Shown one piece after another: positions 11,399 to 23,926 of a stretch of 64,000 nucleotides of DNA. The notes under the pieces are model-generated. The model was not told the DNA's origin. It was given only the letters and a program-made list of their open reading frames with translations, and did no database searches. Origin of the DNA: Mesocentrotus franciscanus (lineage: Eukaryota; Echinodermata; Echinoidea; Camarodonta; Strongylocentrotidae); the NCBI GenBank assembly GCA_037976565.1, contig CP137682.1:21442800-21506799 (forward strand), written 5' to 3'. How positions within the stretch are numbered: the stretch's first letter is position 1; the number at the start of each line of letters is the position of its first letter. The position numbers and the translations under genes were made by a program.

Positions 11399-11781
11399 GA
11401 GGGATCTTAGACCAAGTGTCGGCTTTGAGGACAATCCAACTTGTGTAATAAGTTCATTTTTTGAAAGCAGGAAAAATAAGAGAAACAGAATATCAAAAGT
11501 TTGAAATAAATCGGACATATGATAAGACATTGACAATTTCGTCAGAGGTTGGTGATTTAGTCATTGACAACTCTCCTGTTTGTCGTGTACAAAAATATCA
11601 TTGATTTCTGTTGGTTTTTTTTTCTTGGTCCTCTAAAGAGAAAAGACCCTCCCAAGTCGTACATTTGAAACAAATTTGTTTTATAGTCATTTGTGTGTTG
11701 AACGAAATTGGAAAGCTATCCAGCACTACGTCAAACTGGCATTATTGATTCAGCCGATTTGAAGTTAGAGAGTCCGCTCTA
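11399..11781. other. 3' flank of the receptor gene
   Basis: Lies just past the receptor stop codon on the minus strand. It should hold the start of the 3' UTR. No canonical AATAAA is seen on the minus strand here, so the polyadenylation site could not be placed. Confidence 0.45.
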
Positions 11782-13067
11782 CTAGCTACCGATTCGTCCA
11801 TTGGTTTCCTTGTGTGCATCTTGCAATTGGTCTTGAAGAATCAGATCATTTAGCATGACAATATCATCACTATACCGCGAACTTTCGCGCAAGATTTCGC
11901 TTGTTCTCTTATGCTGATGTTTGGTTGTCCTTACAGAATTGAGAGAACAATCTTGCTTCGCCTCAGACAATGGCAGGTCAGAATTTTCTCCTAAATTTGG
12001 CATGTTAGTTGTTTTGAGAGGGACAGGGATAGACGGTGAAGTAGCGTCTTCACCATATTGACAAGAGTAGGTATCAACGTAATCATGTATTCGTTCGGGT
12101 ACGAACCGGTTTTCCCTCAAGGAAAACACAAACGATGGTCCAGGTTGTCCATCGTCTGTTGTCTTTGGGGATTTGTCCATCAGTTGGCACTTTCGAATGG
12201 TGCTCACCAACGAGCCATTCTTGTGTTTCATCTCGTGTCTGTTTACAAATTCAATCACTTCCAAGTGGATACATACATGCCCTTGGGTGTCCGTCTTAGC
12301 TGATATTTCGAATGGCTTCTGAACAGATGCCTTACTCGAACCGAACATGCTAATACTATCTCCGCCCGCCCTCTCTGGTAATGATTCTTCAGCGACTGTT
12401 TTTTTGTGCTCTTGTGTTGGACACAAAGCTGTTTCCACAGCCGATGCTGCAAGCGCCTGAAGGGTTTTTGGAAGATATGTCTTTGGATCAGGCAACAAAT
12501 CTTTGGATCGTAAGTGAGCATCATCATAGCTATTTCCAGTTGATGGCACATTTGGACATTCTTGAGGATACACTTCACAGGACGCCGATTGGTGTTCCTC
12601 GCGAACAGTTTGACAGGAAGCGTTTAGCGCACACAAGTTCTGACAGAACACAGCGGATCCATTTTCAACTTTGGACAAACCTGGAGCCGAGGTGCACGAG
12701 TCCATCTTCTGCACCAAGGTCGGGTTTTGATCGCCATTTGTTAAAGGATTCTTAGCGTGCACGCCATTTCCCTGACCCCTGTTCCGTCGGCACCTAGCTC
12801 TTTTTACTGACGCACTCGTTGTCATGCCAGTGCCTGTTGACGTATCCGTCGAAGTGTTCTTCCGGTACCTATTTTGTTTTCCTACACCCTCCTTACCATG
12901 CCTGCTTTCGAAGGAACTGTTGCCGTTGTCTTCGCCGACTGTATAGACGTGATGCATTCGGTTAATCTTCCTCTTGATGCGTCTGTTGCTGTACTGTCGG
13001 CGTACTAAGCCAGGGCTTTCCCATTCTTCCAGAGCCATACGGTGGGAAATCCGTTGCATTTCGCTAC
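11782..13067 (-). CDS. Class A GPCR, exon 3: long cytoplasmic tail
   Basis: Terminal exon of the receptor, encoding residues 373 to 800 with a stop at its low-coordinate end. The acceptor TTTTGGCAG precedes the exon, and its first two bases complete a Gly codon begun by exon 2. The joined frame is therefore exact. The tail is hydrophilic and about 427 residues long, unusually long for class A. It has basic clusters near the membrane (NRRIKRKINR) and further on (KRARCRRNRG), many Ser/Thr, and no recognised domain or further membrane segment. Such tails usually bind scaffolds or carry kinase and arrestin sites, but no specific motif is claimed. The open frame continues 31 bases into the intron. 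Confidence 0.88.
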
Positions 13068-13171
13068 CTGCCAAAATGAGATCGAAAGAGAAACACACTA
13101 GTCATAGATTTGAGGTGCAATTAAACAGGAAAAAAAGAAGAAAATAAAACTGATTCCCAACCCTCTTTTCT

Positions 13172-13711
13172 TTAAAGGTACTATGTCCCATTTGCAGGCC
13201 CAAAAAATTAAAAGGTTAAATTCCAACGGCATTTGAAAGATAATACTTATTTAGAACTTCCCTCAAAACGAAAGGGCTTGAAAATGTCTTTTAGTGGGAA
13301 AATAACGAGCATTAGTTGTCGAATCGACTTTAGTGATTGCAGTCACTTTAGTAATAGTCTGATTTTCAGACCCTTGTACCGAATGGTCGTACGTTTTGTG
13401 CTGCGCAAAGATTCAATCAGTTTAATTTTGGCCATTACAAGAAGTGGGTTATTGATGTAGACAAATGCTCATGTTCCTTTACAGCTCATTTTATGTATGT
13501 TATTACCAAAGAAAAAAGAAGTCATTCAGTCACTCAATAGTGTCTGACAGTGACGTCTAGAAAGTAAACGGGTTTCCTTGCATAATTTGAATAATAGGAC
13601 ACTGCTAACGTTTAAATTTCACAGATAGGACATACGTGACATATTCAAAATTCCTGCAAAGTTCTACATATTAATATGACGATGGCTGCAAATGGGACAT
13701 AGTACCTTTAA
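13172..13711 (+). mobile_element. MITE family A, copy 2
   Basis: 540 bp, with ends TTAAAGGTACTATGTCCCAT and GGGACATAGTACCTTTAA. It sits about 100 bases inside the intron between receptor exons 3 and 2. It is a close relative of the copy at 10866, in the same orientation, so family A flanks receptor exon 3 on both sides. Confidence 0.87.
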
Positions 13712-14775
13712 TACTCCCTTCACACCACTCAACCGACTCCACACCGCGACTCCAAACTGACCGGCCCTTTGCCATTCGGGCCAGTGTACATGTTTCATAG
13801 ATCTGTTGTCGATCTGATGTCGTTCTCCTTGGTGTGAGTGGGGTATAACGCCTGTACACGTAGATACAAAGACGTACGAATCTAGGGCCACGCAGCTCGG
13901 CCCCTAGAATTCTGAAACCCCCAATATTTGCGGAACAATTACCTCATATTCGGGCAGCGAGCTGGTCTCGTGTTAATGTCTTTTTCCTTTAAAAACTATC
14001 TTGCTTGACTTAACTTATCGATAGATTGAACGACAACAACAACAATGTCTTATGAATATGTCAATAGGTTTCACAAATGTTCAACTTGCTCGCTAAATTA
14101 TAAGAACACATTTTGAATTTACGTTTTGTTTAACTTTTTGGTCAAAACCACGCACCCATATTTATATTAGGGGGAGGCTTAAACATCACCCTCGAAAGTA
14201 TTTTTTTTTTAAATCGATATAGTTTGTTCGCAAATTTCATGACGCAGCAATCCTGCCGTATCGACTAATTGTACTGCCGGAGCATTTGTTTATACATTTA
14301 TTTTGAACGGAAATATCCAGAAGGAAAAGAATAGCAGGACAAAGGAATGAACCTCAGTTCTGGATATTTTCCTGCCATTATTTTGATGCCCTAGGTTATT
14401 TTGCTCGGAGAAGTGTCTGCACAATGCCTGATCAATAACATTCTAACAAGCGTTCAACAAGGCCTTGGGCAATTCTTCTCGCTGACATTTAACAATCGGT
14501 GCATGAATGTGCACAAACGGATCAATGAGTCTATAAATATAAAATCCAAAAGAGTCATTTTATGGAATTGTACTGAGGGTCGTAGAATCTGTTTTCCAAT
14601 AAAGATATTGATATGATCATGTTATTATTCCCTTGCTGCTCTATCTGTAAACACAATGGCCTTTGGAATGAATATTCATTCAATCTGAAAAAAGGTTTAA
14701 AAATAGTTTATATCTGCATTATATAATTTCATTTTCTTCATATATTTTGTGGTAGGCCTATAAGTTGGGGCGGAT
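13712..14775. other. Receptor intron, nothing recognised
   Basis: Intronic DNA with no convincing exon or element. Short open frames at 13664-13891 and 14401-14616 have no family resemblance. Confidence 0.5.
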
Positions 14776-14940
14776 CCAGGGCCCCGTCTTAGAAATAGTT
14801 GATATTAATCGCAACTTATTTGCAATTGATATCAATCCCAACTATGAATATAAGAGATAGGAGACTACAAACTTGCGATTGAATGGAGGACTTCCGATTG
14901 TTTTGGATCAATAGCAACTCTTTACAAGACGGGGCCCTGG
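14776..14940. mobile_element. Short MITE with CCAGGGCCCCGTCTT ends
   Basis: About 165 bp. The left end CCAGGGCCCCGTCTTA is answered by TACAAGACGGGGCCCTGG on the right. The interior holds further palindromes around GATATTAATC/GATATCAATC. It is non-coding and lies in the receptor intron. Confidence 0.75.
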
Positions 14941-15629
14941 TGTTTGTTAGACAGGGGGAGAAGGGAACAATTCGCTAAATCTTTGACGAGCAAAAAGGGA
15001 ATTTTCAATGAATGTGATTTTTCAGCAAGATCTTATCAATTTTGTAATTCTTTTGAAGATTCCCAAACCTGACGATACATAATTTTTCTAACGCAGTACC
15101 CAATTTATTCAATACTTCCTAATATCGTTTAGAGGGTTTCTTTCACATTAGAATCATGCCATCACATTGTGAAAGAACTTGTCGGGAAGCAATTATGTAG
15201 TCGGTAAGAATTAATATAAACTGTATTGTCGTGGAATGATCAAAGTTTAAAAGAGATGGACCCAACATTGCAGAAAATCACATGTACTGCACGCAGAAAA
15301 TGGGTGTATGAGACTACACACACACCCACCCATATAACTATAGCATGAAAGTTTGACCCCTCCTTTTCTGCTATTTCTCGTCTCATTTTGAGCAATCCTT
15401 TTCAGGGCAAATTCCTACTATGATATTCTTCCAAACTGACATAACAAAAAAGAGAAAGCTCACAAATTAATTGTCATCTTTAGCAGAACTCAACTTTCTT
15501 TTTAGTTCAATGTTGTTAGCCATGTGGTATTGACCTCTTGTGGTTTGTACGACACTTGCTCCTGTGAAAATAATATTTGTTTTTGTCAATGTCCTACGGT
15601 AACCGAATTCTTAACTTCAATCCTGGCCC

Positions 15630-15712
15630 CAACACTAACCCTAAACCTAAACCTAAACCTAACATCCAATTGCAACCCTAACCGTAACCCTAACCCTAAC
15701 CCTATACCTCAG
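15630..15712. repeat. Interstitial telomere-like repeat tract
   Basis: Degenerate CCCTAA and CCTAAA units run in two blocks separated by a short unique stretch. This is the complement of TTAGGG, the telomere unit of most deuterostomes. The tract is about 80 bp and too decayed to be a recent telomere fusion. The stretch 14941-15629 before it holds nothing I could identify. Confidence 0.8.
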
Positions 15713-15782
15713 ATCAATAACGCTCGGAGCAAGTGTCATTTGAGCAAATGTTGGGTCACCCCCGTGTACCTCAATGTAGATG

Positions 15783-16340
15783 TAGATGTGGTCTAGTGGA
15801 TACGACTCTAAATGGCTCGCAGTTCGAGTCCCGCCGTGGTGCTAATGTCCCTTGGCAAGACATCAATATATGTGTGCCACTCTCCACCCTTGAGTGGATC
15901 GTCAGTTTCCATGTGTAGAAGGCCATAATTCGCTGACACCAGACTTGGTGGAAATAACATTAACGGGAGTACAAATCTGCACACAGCAAACCCGTAGGCC
16001 AGTCAAGAATTACTCCCTAATCTCTCGGAGAGTCTAGCTTCGGATCCCGCTTCGGATCGGGTGAGGGAAAAGCAAAGCATTACATAAGGTCGAATGGTCA
16101 TAAAACTGAAGGCTAACCCTGGTGATTGACAACATCTGTTACTGGGTAAACACCCGAACGGTGTCAAATTCCCCATGAGAGCTGACTTCTATGTGTCTTT
16201 AAATGGGAACCGGTAGGAAGGAATTCCTTGAATACTGTGGGCACCGAAATCGGTAGCCTACCAGAGCCGGGGTAATATTGGAGCACCTTTGAGCACCTTG
16301 CGTTTTGGATCTGCGCGCTATAAAAATTAAAAATTAATTA
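15783..16340 (+). mobile_element. tRNA-derived SINE with long body
   Basis: The head has an A-box-like GTGGTCTAGTGGATACGAC and a B box, GCAGTTCGAGTCCCGCC. The body follows with CTTGGCAAGACATCAATAT, as in several other SINEs here. The tail GAGCACCTT..TGCGCGCTATAAAAAT ends 14 bases before receptor exon 2. The element may be a composite of two insertions, because about 550 bp is long for a SINE. Confidence 0.65.
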
Positions 16341-16353
16341 TTATCATTATTAC

Positions 16354-16564
16354 CTGAAAGTCCCAGAGGTTTCCTTGATCGCCATTCATAGCCACATAGA
16401 CGGAATGGTTTGGCCAGGACTCGTTGGTATCCGTAGCGGTAGGTCTTGGAAAAGGTCACGTACACCACGGGGTTCAGAATGGACGAAGCCAGGACCACCC
16501 GAATGATGACGTAATCAAGAATAGGGAGATAGCTTCCGGTGACGAGCTCGTAGAAAATGGAACT
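16354..16564 (-). CDS. Class A GPCR, exon 2: extracellular loop 3 and TM7
   Basis: Middle exon of the receptor, encoding residues 303 to 372. On the minus strand it follows an acceptor ending TTCTCAG and ends at a GTAATA donor. It encodes the end of TM6, loop 3, TM7 (VLASSILNPVVYVTFSK) and the helix-8 region (YRYGYQRVL). NPVVY is the class A NPxxY switch at residues 333-337. It starts on a codon boundary, as exon 1 requires, and ends one base into a Gly codon that exon 3 completes. The open frame is too short and too lacking in Met to be found as a separate gene. Confidence 0.92.
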
Positions 16565-16963
16565 CTGAGAACAACATAAGGAGGAAAAATCAAAATATTA
16601 TTGGCTATTGCTACTTTAAATTTTTATTCCAGGAATTTAAAGTAATTTATAGGTCATTGTGAAGATAACAAAAGTGGATTAATACTGACTGTCATACGAG
16701 CCCCATTTTGGCAGGGAGGCTGACATCTCGTTTGTCTGTTTTCTGTTTTTATATTTTGCGAAATTTGTTGACACCTATCTGTAGTGTAAATGTAGTTTCG
16801 CCACCAAGATATACTCGATAAGAAGGCAGTTACAAAATGACAATATCTCTGCGTGAATTATGAGATGGCAGAGGCCCGGATATCGGCTATTTCCAAATGA
16901 TCGCGAGGGGCGGGGGGTCGTACGCTTATGAATACTTTCACTGAGTTACAAAGGCTCAGGCCT

Positions 16964-17112
16964 GGGACCCGTTTCACAAAGCCTTTTTTCAATGACAAAC
17001 GACAAAAATCATTGACAAATCTGCTGATAACCAATCAGAAGCAGGGATTTCACTAGCTTATAACGAAAACTTTCGTTTGTCACTGATGACAAGTTTTGTG
17101 AAATGGGGCCCT
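16964..17112. mobile_element. Short MITE with GGGACCCGTTTCAC ends
   Basis: About 149 bp in the large receptor intron. The left end GGGACCCGTTTCACAAA pairs with TTTGTGAAATGGGGCCC on the right. Internally GACAAACGACAAA mirrors TTTCGTTTGTC. It has no coding capacity. Confidence 0.75.
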
Positions 17113-17154
17113 GTACAGCATTTTGTTTTTGTTTTTGTGTAGCGTCGAGGCAAC

Positions 17155-17205
17155 GAAAGAGAGAGAGAGAGAGAGAGCGAGAGAGAAAAGGGAGAGAAAA
17201 AGAAC
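17155..17205. repeat. GA microsatellite
   Basis: GAGA dinucleotide run in the receptor intron. It gives Ser/Leu repeat reading frames on the minus strand that are not genes. Confidence 0.8.
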
Positions 17206-17884
17206 AAAAAGTGAATACTAGATGACAAAAAACAGGGTCCCTGTGATATATTGACTGTAGACATGGCAGATCCCGCTTCACAGGTTGGGGACTGGTGCTA
17301 ACCCCCATCTCCCTCCATGACTGGACCCACGCTACGCCACTTATGAAATCCAATCCCCGGCGCCCGGCAATGGAGGGGGTTTAACGGACAGAGCAGTGGT
17401 CTTGAAAACAATTGTTTACTTAATTGATCGAGTAACTGACTTATCGATTTGTCCCTACTGAGTAAAGGTTATGGTCGACCTGCCGATGCAGAACTGTAAA
17501 TAGTCATCCACTTTAACATTTTCCAATTTCAACAATCAAATGTTGATTGTCCGGAGTGATTGAACAATCAGGTAATCTTCATACACACACAATTTCGTAT
17601 GGAGCTTCCACACATCTGTAATAATTACCAAGCATTGTAACGTATTGTTATAGACCTAAGGTTAACACCGTTTATGATATTGTGAGGTAAATTCGAGCCC
17701 TATAAATTCTTTTCGAATTTGGTGTTGAAGACTCCCTTTGTTTCATCATCTTACCTAAAGAAAAAGAGAGTATTTTTTGCCAAAAATAGTAAAATGCGAT
17801 AATTAAAGAAAATAATTACTGAATAATTCTATCAGCAAAGAGTGGAAGAAAGGACAGTTATAAAGAAAATAAAAAAATATCCAG

Positions 17885-17885
<1 letters not shown>

Positions 17886-17929
<44 letters not shown>

Positions 17930-17932
17930 ATA
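17886..17932. repeat. AT dinucleotide microsatellite
   Basis: Uninterrupted TA repeat of about 38 bases followed by TACATGTATATATG. Similar AT tracts lie at 46296-46316, 48426-48455 and 49582-49702. Confidence 0.9.
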
Positions 17933-18389
17933 TGTTTTTTGTTTTAATATATATGTTTATATATTGTGTATGTGATCGGGTCTGTACATTTTCGTCTTCA
18001 GCATTTATAATCAGTTTATCATTCAATTTTCACCACAATATAGCTTGCTTCAGAACGATGTAAACCGTCGACCTTGAAATTAAACTTGACTTAGAACGAA
18101 TTATCGATCTATTTTAGTAGGCTCGAATAGAATGCGGTAGGTATTACACCCGGTTGCTATGGTGATTGCAGATTGGGAGGCAGATTATATAGAGATAATG
18201 AAACTTGATTTACCTACGATGAGTATAAAACATGGATGGAAGAAAATTATCAGGTTGATCATAAAAGGGTAGTGAGGAAACGAATAAACTGGATAAATAT
18301 GATCACGTGACAATTTGCGTTTTGGAGGATATTTCAGTCACGATAGTTTCATTGTTATGTTTTATATTTGTTTATACTGAGTCAAAGCA

Positions 18390-18540
18390 ATCGCAAAGAC
18401 TTTCGCGGATTCAACTCAAGAGTAATTTAAGTATCCAACAGAAATCTCGTTCGGATTACGTAATGCATCATTGTAATGTTCGCTTAATTAAAAAGCTGAT
18501 AGCCAAGGATATTGAAATTGCTTTATAGTTTCTGCGATCG
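18390..18540 (+). mobile_element. MITE family F, degenerate copy
   Basis: Begins ATCGCAAAGACTTTCGCGG and ends in a decayed inverted end, TTTCTGCGATCG. The interior GATATTGAAATTGC is shared with the copy at 57731. This is a family of about 160-180 bp elements with a 15-16 bp terminal repeat. Confidence 0.6.
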
Positions 18541-19353
18541 TGCTTATTCAGAATTGAGTATTTTTGTCTTTGACCTTGCCTGCCAAGTAATTCATTATAA
18601 ACCATTTTCCTCCATCGCACAATAGGCCTATACGATCATGTACTAGTAAGATTGCATGAATTTACGTAGGCCTAAAGGGCCTCATTAATACAATTAAATT
18701 CCAATAATACCAAAATATGAGCACATTGCACGTTTCGAGCCTTTTCACGATCGGATGATGTTTCTTGTACCCAGATCAATCATGCATAGACGGTGCGAGT
18801 GCCATCGACCTGTTGGCGAGGAGTTGGATAAGATAGTGCTAATTGATGACCATTAATTGTATAAGTCAGTAGGCCAATTCCATGAGGGCAGTAACAGGAT
18901 TACATGGAATTTCTTTTGCTGTACTCATTCGTCTGATTGATTAGTGCTACGTTGCTACTAGGTGATATAACAATTGTCAAAGGATAACCGTGTTAGCTAT
19001 TTTCAAATTAAAAGGGAACTCCAGTCTCATATTAAGTAGGTTTTAATAGAAGGGGCAAATAAAAGATATGGATCAGTGAAAGCTTGACGGAAATGCGATA
19101 ACCATTAGGTTATGAATAATTAAAGATGTACTCAATCAAACGCTACTTTGCAACTTGATGACGTACCCATGCTCTGTAATAACAAATTTAGAAATTTTCA
19201 TTTTTCTCTAAAGAAAATATATAATTTCACATGCATCCTGCACATATCATTGAACATATGTTATTATTCAATTCCTTTATGAAATAGATCTAATCCTTCA
19301 TTAGAAACTAAAAAATTATAATGATAATGAAACTACTAAGCAACGTTGTTATT

Positions 19354-19355
19354 AT

Positions 19356-19411
<56 letters not shown>

Positions 19412-19475
19412 TTACTAGGCCTATTACTACTACTCCTACTACTACTAACAACAACAACAATAATAATAAACAACA
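19354..19475. repeat. ACT/CTA trinucleotide microsatellite
   Basis: About 19 clean ACT triplets, then imperfect ones, then AAC and AAT triplets. All frames through it give homopolymeric Thr, Leu or Tyr, so overlapping open frames are artefacts. Confidence 0.95.
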
Positions 19476-19825
19476 ACAAAGCTCTCCTGTCTGTAATACG
19501 AATGGAAATTTATGAAAATTTCATTACAAACAAATCTGAAAGGTGCTCGAAAAGTAAATAACGGAATTGCCGGTTTGCGTTTGATAGTGGTCCACCTGCA
19601 CACCCCCAATCAGTTATACCGGGAGGAGAGACCCGAGGGTTACAGTGATTCAGTTCGCTTTTCACTTCCCAGGCACAGGTGACGCCAAATACTTAATAAT
19701 AATAATAATAATAGTAGCTAAAAAAAAAAAAAAAATTCATGACCTTATATTCCATCAGATTCCTCTCAGAAGTTCACTGAATTGTTTCTCTCTGTTTTTT
19801 GAATAAACAAATTCTCATTAAAGCC

Positions 19826-19955
19826 ATTCAAACCTGTCTCAGTGACATCCTCTCTATATAGGCCATCTGTATATAGTGACCATATTTTGGTCTCCCTTGA
19901 GAAAGATATGTTGTAGAATTAGATAGGCCGCCTGTCTACAGTGGCCACTGTATGA
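19826..19955 (+). repeat. Dispersed repeat, copy 2 (first at 7745)
   Basis: Starts AAACCTGTCTCAGTGACATC and carries CTGTATATAGTGACC, TTGTAGAATTAGATAGGCCGCC and GGCCACTG in the same order as the copy at 7745. It is same-strand, diverged and non-coding. Confidence 0.6.
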
Positions 19956-21499
19956 TTATAAGAATATATTAAATGACAAATCAATCATACTACACAATTA
20001 TATAAAACCAATTATGTTTGACAACTATTATCATGTTAAAGGAAACCCAGACAAGAAAAGAACAAAACTGTGAAATATGCAGGAATCTATATATAGAAAA
20101 GCATAGCCTGTAAAGAATAGGCTCCTGGGAGACATGGAAAATGACCTGGACAGAATATATACTTCAGAGAGAAGTACATAATCAAATGTAAGAGGGCAGT
20201 AATTTGACAAATAATTATATACGAGTTCAATAAAATTTGGGACAAATACAGAAAGAAAGAAAAAAAGAAAAGAAAAAGAAATACACTAAAAGGAAGATGA
20301 TTACATTCTGAGAAAGAATTTAGCATATATTCTGTTTCCACTTTCAAAAATGATATCCCTCAGAATATTGAACATTATTTTGTGGTCTTTCCTTTGTGAT
20401 AAGGGCAATTTTTTTTACCCCATTAAGTATCATGGCTGAAATATTTGAACTTTGTGTGGTTTCTTCTCATGTTGAATTATCACTAATGCATGCTCTAGAG
20501 AGTAGAGCAAGGTCATTTATATTAATGGAAGATGGAATTAATCGCCAGGGTAACAATTTAAATGGTTAAGTTTCTATATTGTAGCTTAGATTATATCAGG
20601 GCCTATCATATTGGCATAGCGTTAGGACGAATATCATTTTTGGAAATGTATGTCACTCCCAAGCTGAAAAAAATTGTATAGTTTCTCTGCTTGTGGCCAA
20701 TTCGAAAACCATGATTATAATTAAAGTGCGGAACTACTCCATATAATTAAAGTACGACAAAACCTATCAATCCAAATTCCATTTGTCAGCTTGCATTGAG
20801 AAAAGCAACGAGAAATGAAAATATCAGACAGAACCTTTACGCCTGAGGAGCTACTGCTTACCCCGTAAATGAAATTACTTTAGGAAAAAGGATAGCAGAT
20901 GAATTTCAATACTGATATATAAATGATTTTCAAAAGAATTCAATAACGGAGTTTAATTTGAGAAGCGTGCACGAGCTTGTGCTTCAGGGTTTTGTTTTTG
21001 TGACAACACCCTTCTTGGTGATAAACTCGTCTACCCAAGTCCCACCGACGAGACGGACACCATCTATTTTAATTAATTTCTATATCAATTTCTAGGAACA
21101 CTACATCTTACGATAACATACATTACATAGACATTGAAAGAATACAAAAATGATGATAATAAGAAGAAAAGAAGAAAAAGAACGACAAGCAATGCATGGG
21201 GATTGCCCAAAAGAAATATCAATTTCTGTTGAAATTAAAGCCTCTCTTCATTTGTCGTAATAAAAATGTTATCCCCCCTCAAAAAAAAAATACAGGAAAA
21301 TACCAGATAAACGAAAAGAATGTGGCAGGAAAAATAATCAGATTGCTCAAAATGATTGTACTCTAGGAGGCATTAAAAAGGATAAAAGCGTTACACATTC
21401 ACGAATGAACAGAAATATCAATACACAAGTCAGCTAATGAACGGGGAGAGAATCCCAGAAATGAGGAAAAGTATTTACAATGTACAAGACTATTCGTGA
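19956..21499. other. Receptor intron, nothing recognised
   Basis: AT-rich intron with A-rich runs. No exon, RNA gene or paired termini were found. Confidence 0.5.
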
Positions 21500-21873
21500 T
21501 TAAAGGTAAAGACCAGTTTTGGAAACGCCCCTCTCTCAAAAAAATGAAATGGAAGCTCGCATTACCAATCATGGGAAAGAATATGTTTTGACTAATACGT
21601 GATGATACAAATTTTGCCGGGAAAGTCGGGAAACCGCCTACTAATTGATATATTTGGTAAATTATTATATCTATTGGGACCAAATAGATATCGCGCACGT
21701 GGTCGCGTAGTCCCATATACATCTTTCTGTGTACAGTGCTTGTAACTTTACCAAGACTAGGCCAAATTTCTTATCATTTTGATGATTCCAGAACCTTGCA
21801 GTACACACCAATACTTATATGCTAGATGATCAACCTTTTCTGTTCGATTCCACAAAGTTTCTTTCACAAAAAC
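21500..21873 (+). mobile_element. MITE family B, copy 1 (right end lost)
   Basis: Starts TTAAAGGTAAAGACCAGTTT and follows the copy at 28517 closely for about 370 bases. It then diverges before the inverted terminus. Both copies share a minus-strand open frame beginning MYMGLRDHVRDIYLVP, which is conserved only because the copies are recent. The frame has no recognised domain. Confidence 0.75.
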
Positions 21874-22009
21874 AAGAACATGTGATCTCAGTACACTTGG
21901 TTTAGGGAGGATACTGTAAGGTATGTCTCGTGAATGCCATGCCAACTCTTGACAACAAAACAGATGGACTACAAACTGAAGAAAAATTACATTGCGACAA
22001 ATGGCAAAA

Positions 22010-22540
22010 AATAGTTCTGTTTTTGAGTCGGCAAGAAGTCGGTCTGGGGGTGTGACCGAGGTTTTACTGGGTGATAAGCTCATCTGCCTCAGTCACATCG
22101 CCGAGACTGACATGAGACCGACCGACTACAGACCGAATCAAATAATTACAACGAATGGCTAAGAGGAGGTCGGTTTGAAGTCGGTAAGAGTCGGTTGGGC
22201 GATGTTTCCGATGTTTCGGCGATCTCCCCAGTCAGTCACATCGACGAGACCGAAAACATAATCACAATCATCATCATGTGACGGCCGCAGCCAATATGAG
22301 TTCACTCGTTGACGCCACTCACTCTTTTCAGTCGTGACCTTTGAAATGTATTCTTACTTAAGATTAAGACAACGGGCAATTTTACCCAAGGAAATGTGGG
22401 GTGTCGGCCCCCTTTGGGGCATGACTATTATTAAGACCGACAACAGAACGAATAGAAAACTACATTACAACGAATAGCTAAGAATATATGGGTTCGGAGT
22501 CCGTTTAAAGGTATGACCATGGTGTGACTGGGGTACTCTA
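22010..22540. repeat. Diverged local repeats rich in GTCGG and GACCGA
   Basis: Blocks such as GACCGACTACAGACCGAATC (22119) and GACCGACAACAGAACGAATA (22436) recur about 317 bases apart. Blocks of CAGTCACATCGNCGAGAC recur at about 22092 and 22235, and in weaker form near 21040. They look like remnants of one or more inverted elements. The borders are not clear. Confidence 0.45.
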
Positions 22541-22599
22541 TTAGGCCTGTTTATCAATATCCTGCATGCCTACAATCAATTAAAGTGATCATTTAACTG

Positions 22600-23142
22600 T
22601 TAAAGGGGAGGTCAACCCTGATCTTAAGTTGGTTTTAATAGAAGCAGAAAAATGAGAGAAACAATTCAATGAAAGTTTGAGCAAAAAACGATTGAAAATA
22701 AGAAAGTTACAATCTTTGACGGTGCGATCAATCAAACACAAAATTATCAACTCTGTGACTTATCTTGCGAGGTCTCCTCCCATTTGCCCTGTACTAAAAA
22801 AAGAATTAAAAAAAAAATTTTTCCCTTAAGAAAATTTTCAATCATACATTCACCCTAAAAATAATTATTGCAAATACGTTTTTATACAACACCTGTATAA
22901 AACAAAAACTATTCCATCATAAATAACCGAGAAAATGAAAGGTTATGAAATTTTCTGTACAAAGTAAATTGGAGAGGTGCTCGCAAGATAAGTCACAGCG
23001 TTGCCAATCTGTGCTTCACTGAAGAAAACTTCATAATTTTTCTATTTTCAATCAGATATTGCTCAAAATTTTACTAATTTGTTTCTCTCATGTTTCTGCT
23101 CTAATAAAACGAACTTAATATCAGGGTGGACTCCCCCTTTAA
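22600..23142 (+). mobile_element. MITE related to family C (TTAA termini)
   Basis: 543 bp, starting TTAAAGGGGAGGTCAACCCT and ending AGGGTGGACTCCCCCTTTAA. Subterminal blocks (GCAGAAAAATGAGAGAAACA and its complement) mirror each other along both arms. They resemble the family C element at 51201, so the two are probably related subfamilies. The interior is AT-rich and non-coding. A decayed relative may start near 19008. Confidence 0.8.
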
Positions 23143-23679
23143 TGATAATTCATTGTAGGGGTATTATGTTTTGTCTGCAATGGACTTCTTTTTCAACTAT
23201 TATTATGTTTTGTTATACACCGCATTTACACGGTACGCGGTAACCATGGTAACATGACGATGGAATGACGGGGATCCCTTCTTTTGATTAGGTTCTTGTC
23301 TATCATGAAATATGGTTTACGGGTAGTTTAAGATTGAATGGAAGCAAAACACAAGAGAAGGAAAAAATTATGGGGATTTACAAACCTTTATGAAGGATTA
23401 ATATCCCTGCCGCACCGCCAGACTGACTCTAAAATGAACGTATTGTCGACAAATCTAGGGGTTATTGTCAGTAGCTACATTTTATGTTTCGCTTTTCCCC
23501 TTCTCCTTTTTTAATTTAATGTTTTTGTGTTCTTCTTCCTCCTCCTTTTTTAACGTATTATTATTTTGTAGTGCTAAAGCTGATTTAAAAAATTTTTTTA
23601 AAGAGTTTTATATAATCATGAAGTAATTAACGCTTCAACATAAAATTTAATTTCTTTAATTACTTTTAACATTATGTTT

Positions 23680-23926
23680 AAACCTATTCGTAAAGACTTA
23701 TATGATTACAAAAGAAAACATAGAATAACATGAGTTTTTATTTTTAACATGTGTTTAAACCCGTTCGCAAAGACTTAAAACAACAAAATCAACCTCGTGA
23801 TTCACCTATTGAAACGTGCAAATATTGCATCAACATCTTACGTAATCCCAACATGGTTTATATAGCCAATGCGATAGGGTATTGAAGCAGCCCTTCATGT
23901 TGATTTTTCGAAAGTCCTTGTGATCG
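23680..23926. mobile_element. MITE family F copy with partial tandem duplication
   Basis: TTCGCAAAGACTTAAAAC at 23764 and the inverted end TTTTTCGAAAGTCCTTGTGAT bracket about 160 bp. A second left end (TTCGTAAAGACTTATATG) lies about 80 bases before, after the same TTTAAACC flank. The left part therefore seems duplicated. Confidence 0.55.

Noticed and set aside
12058..12755. Plus-strand open frames of 81 and 124 codons
   Set aside because: They are the opposite strand of receptor exon 3, which has exact splice phase and a continuous frame.
19321..19561. Open frames of poly-Thr and poly-Leu
   Set aside because: They arise only from the ACT microsatellite.
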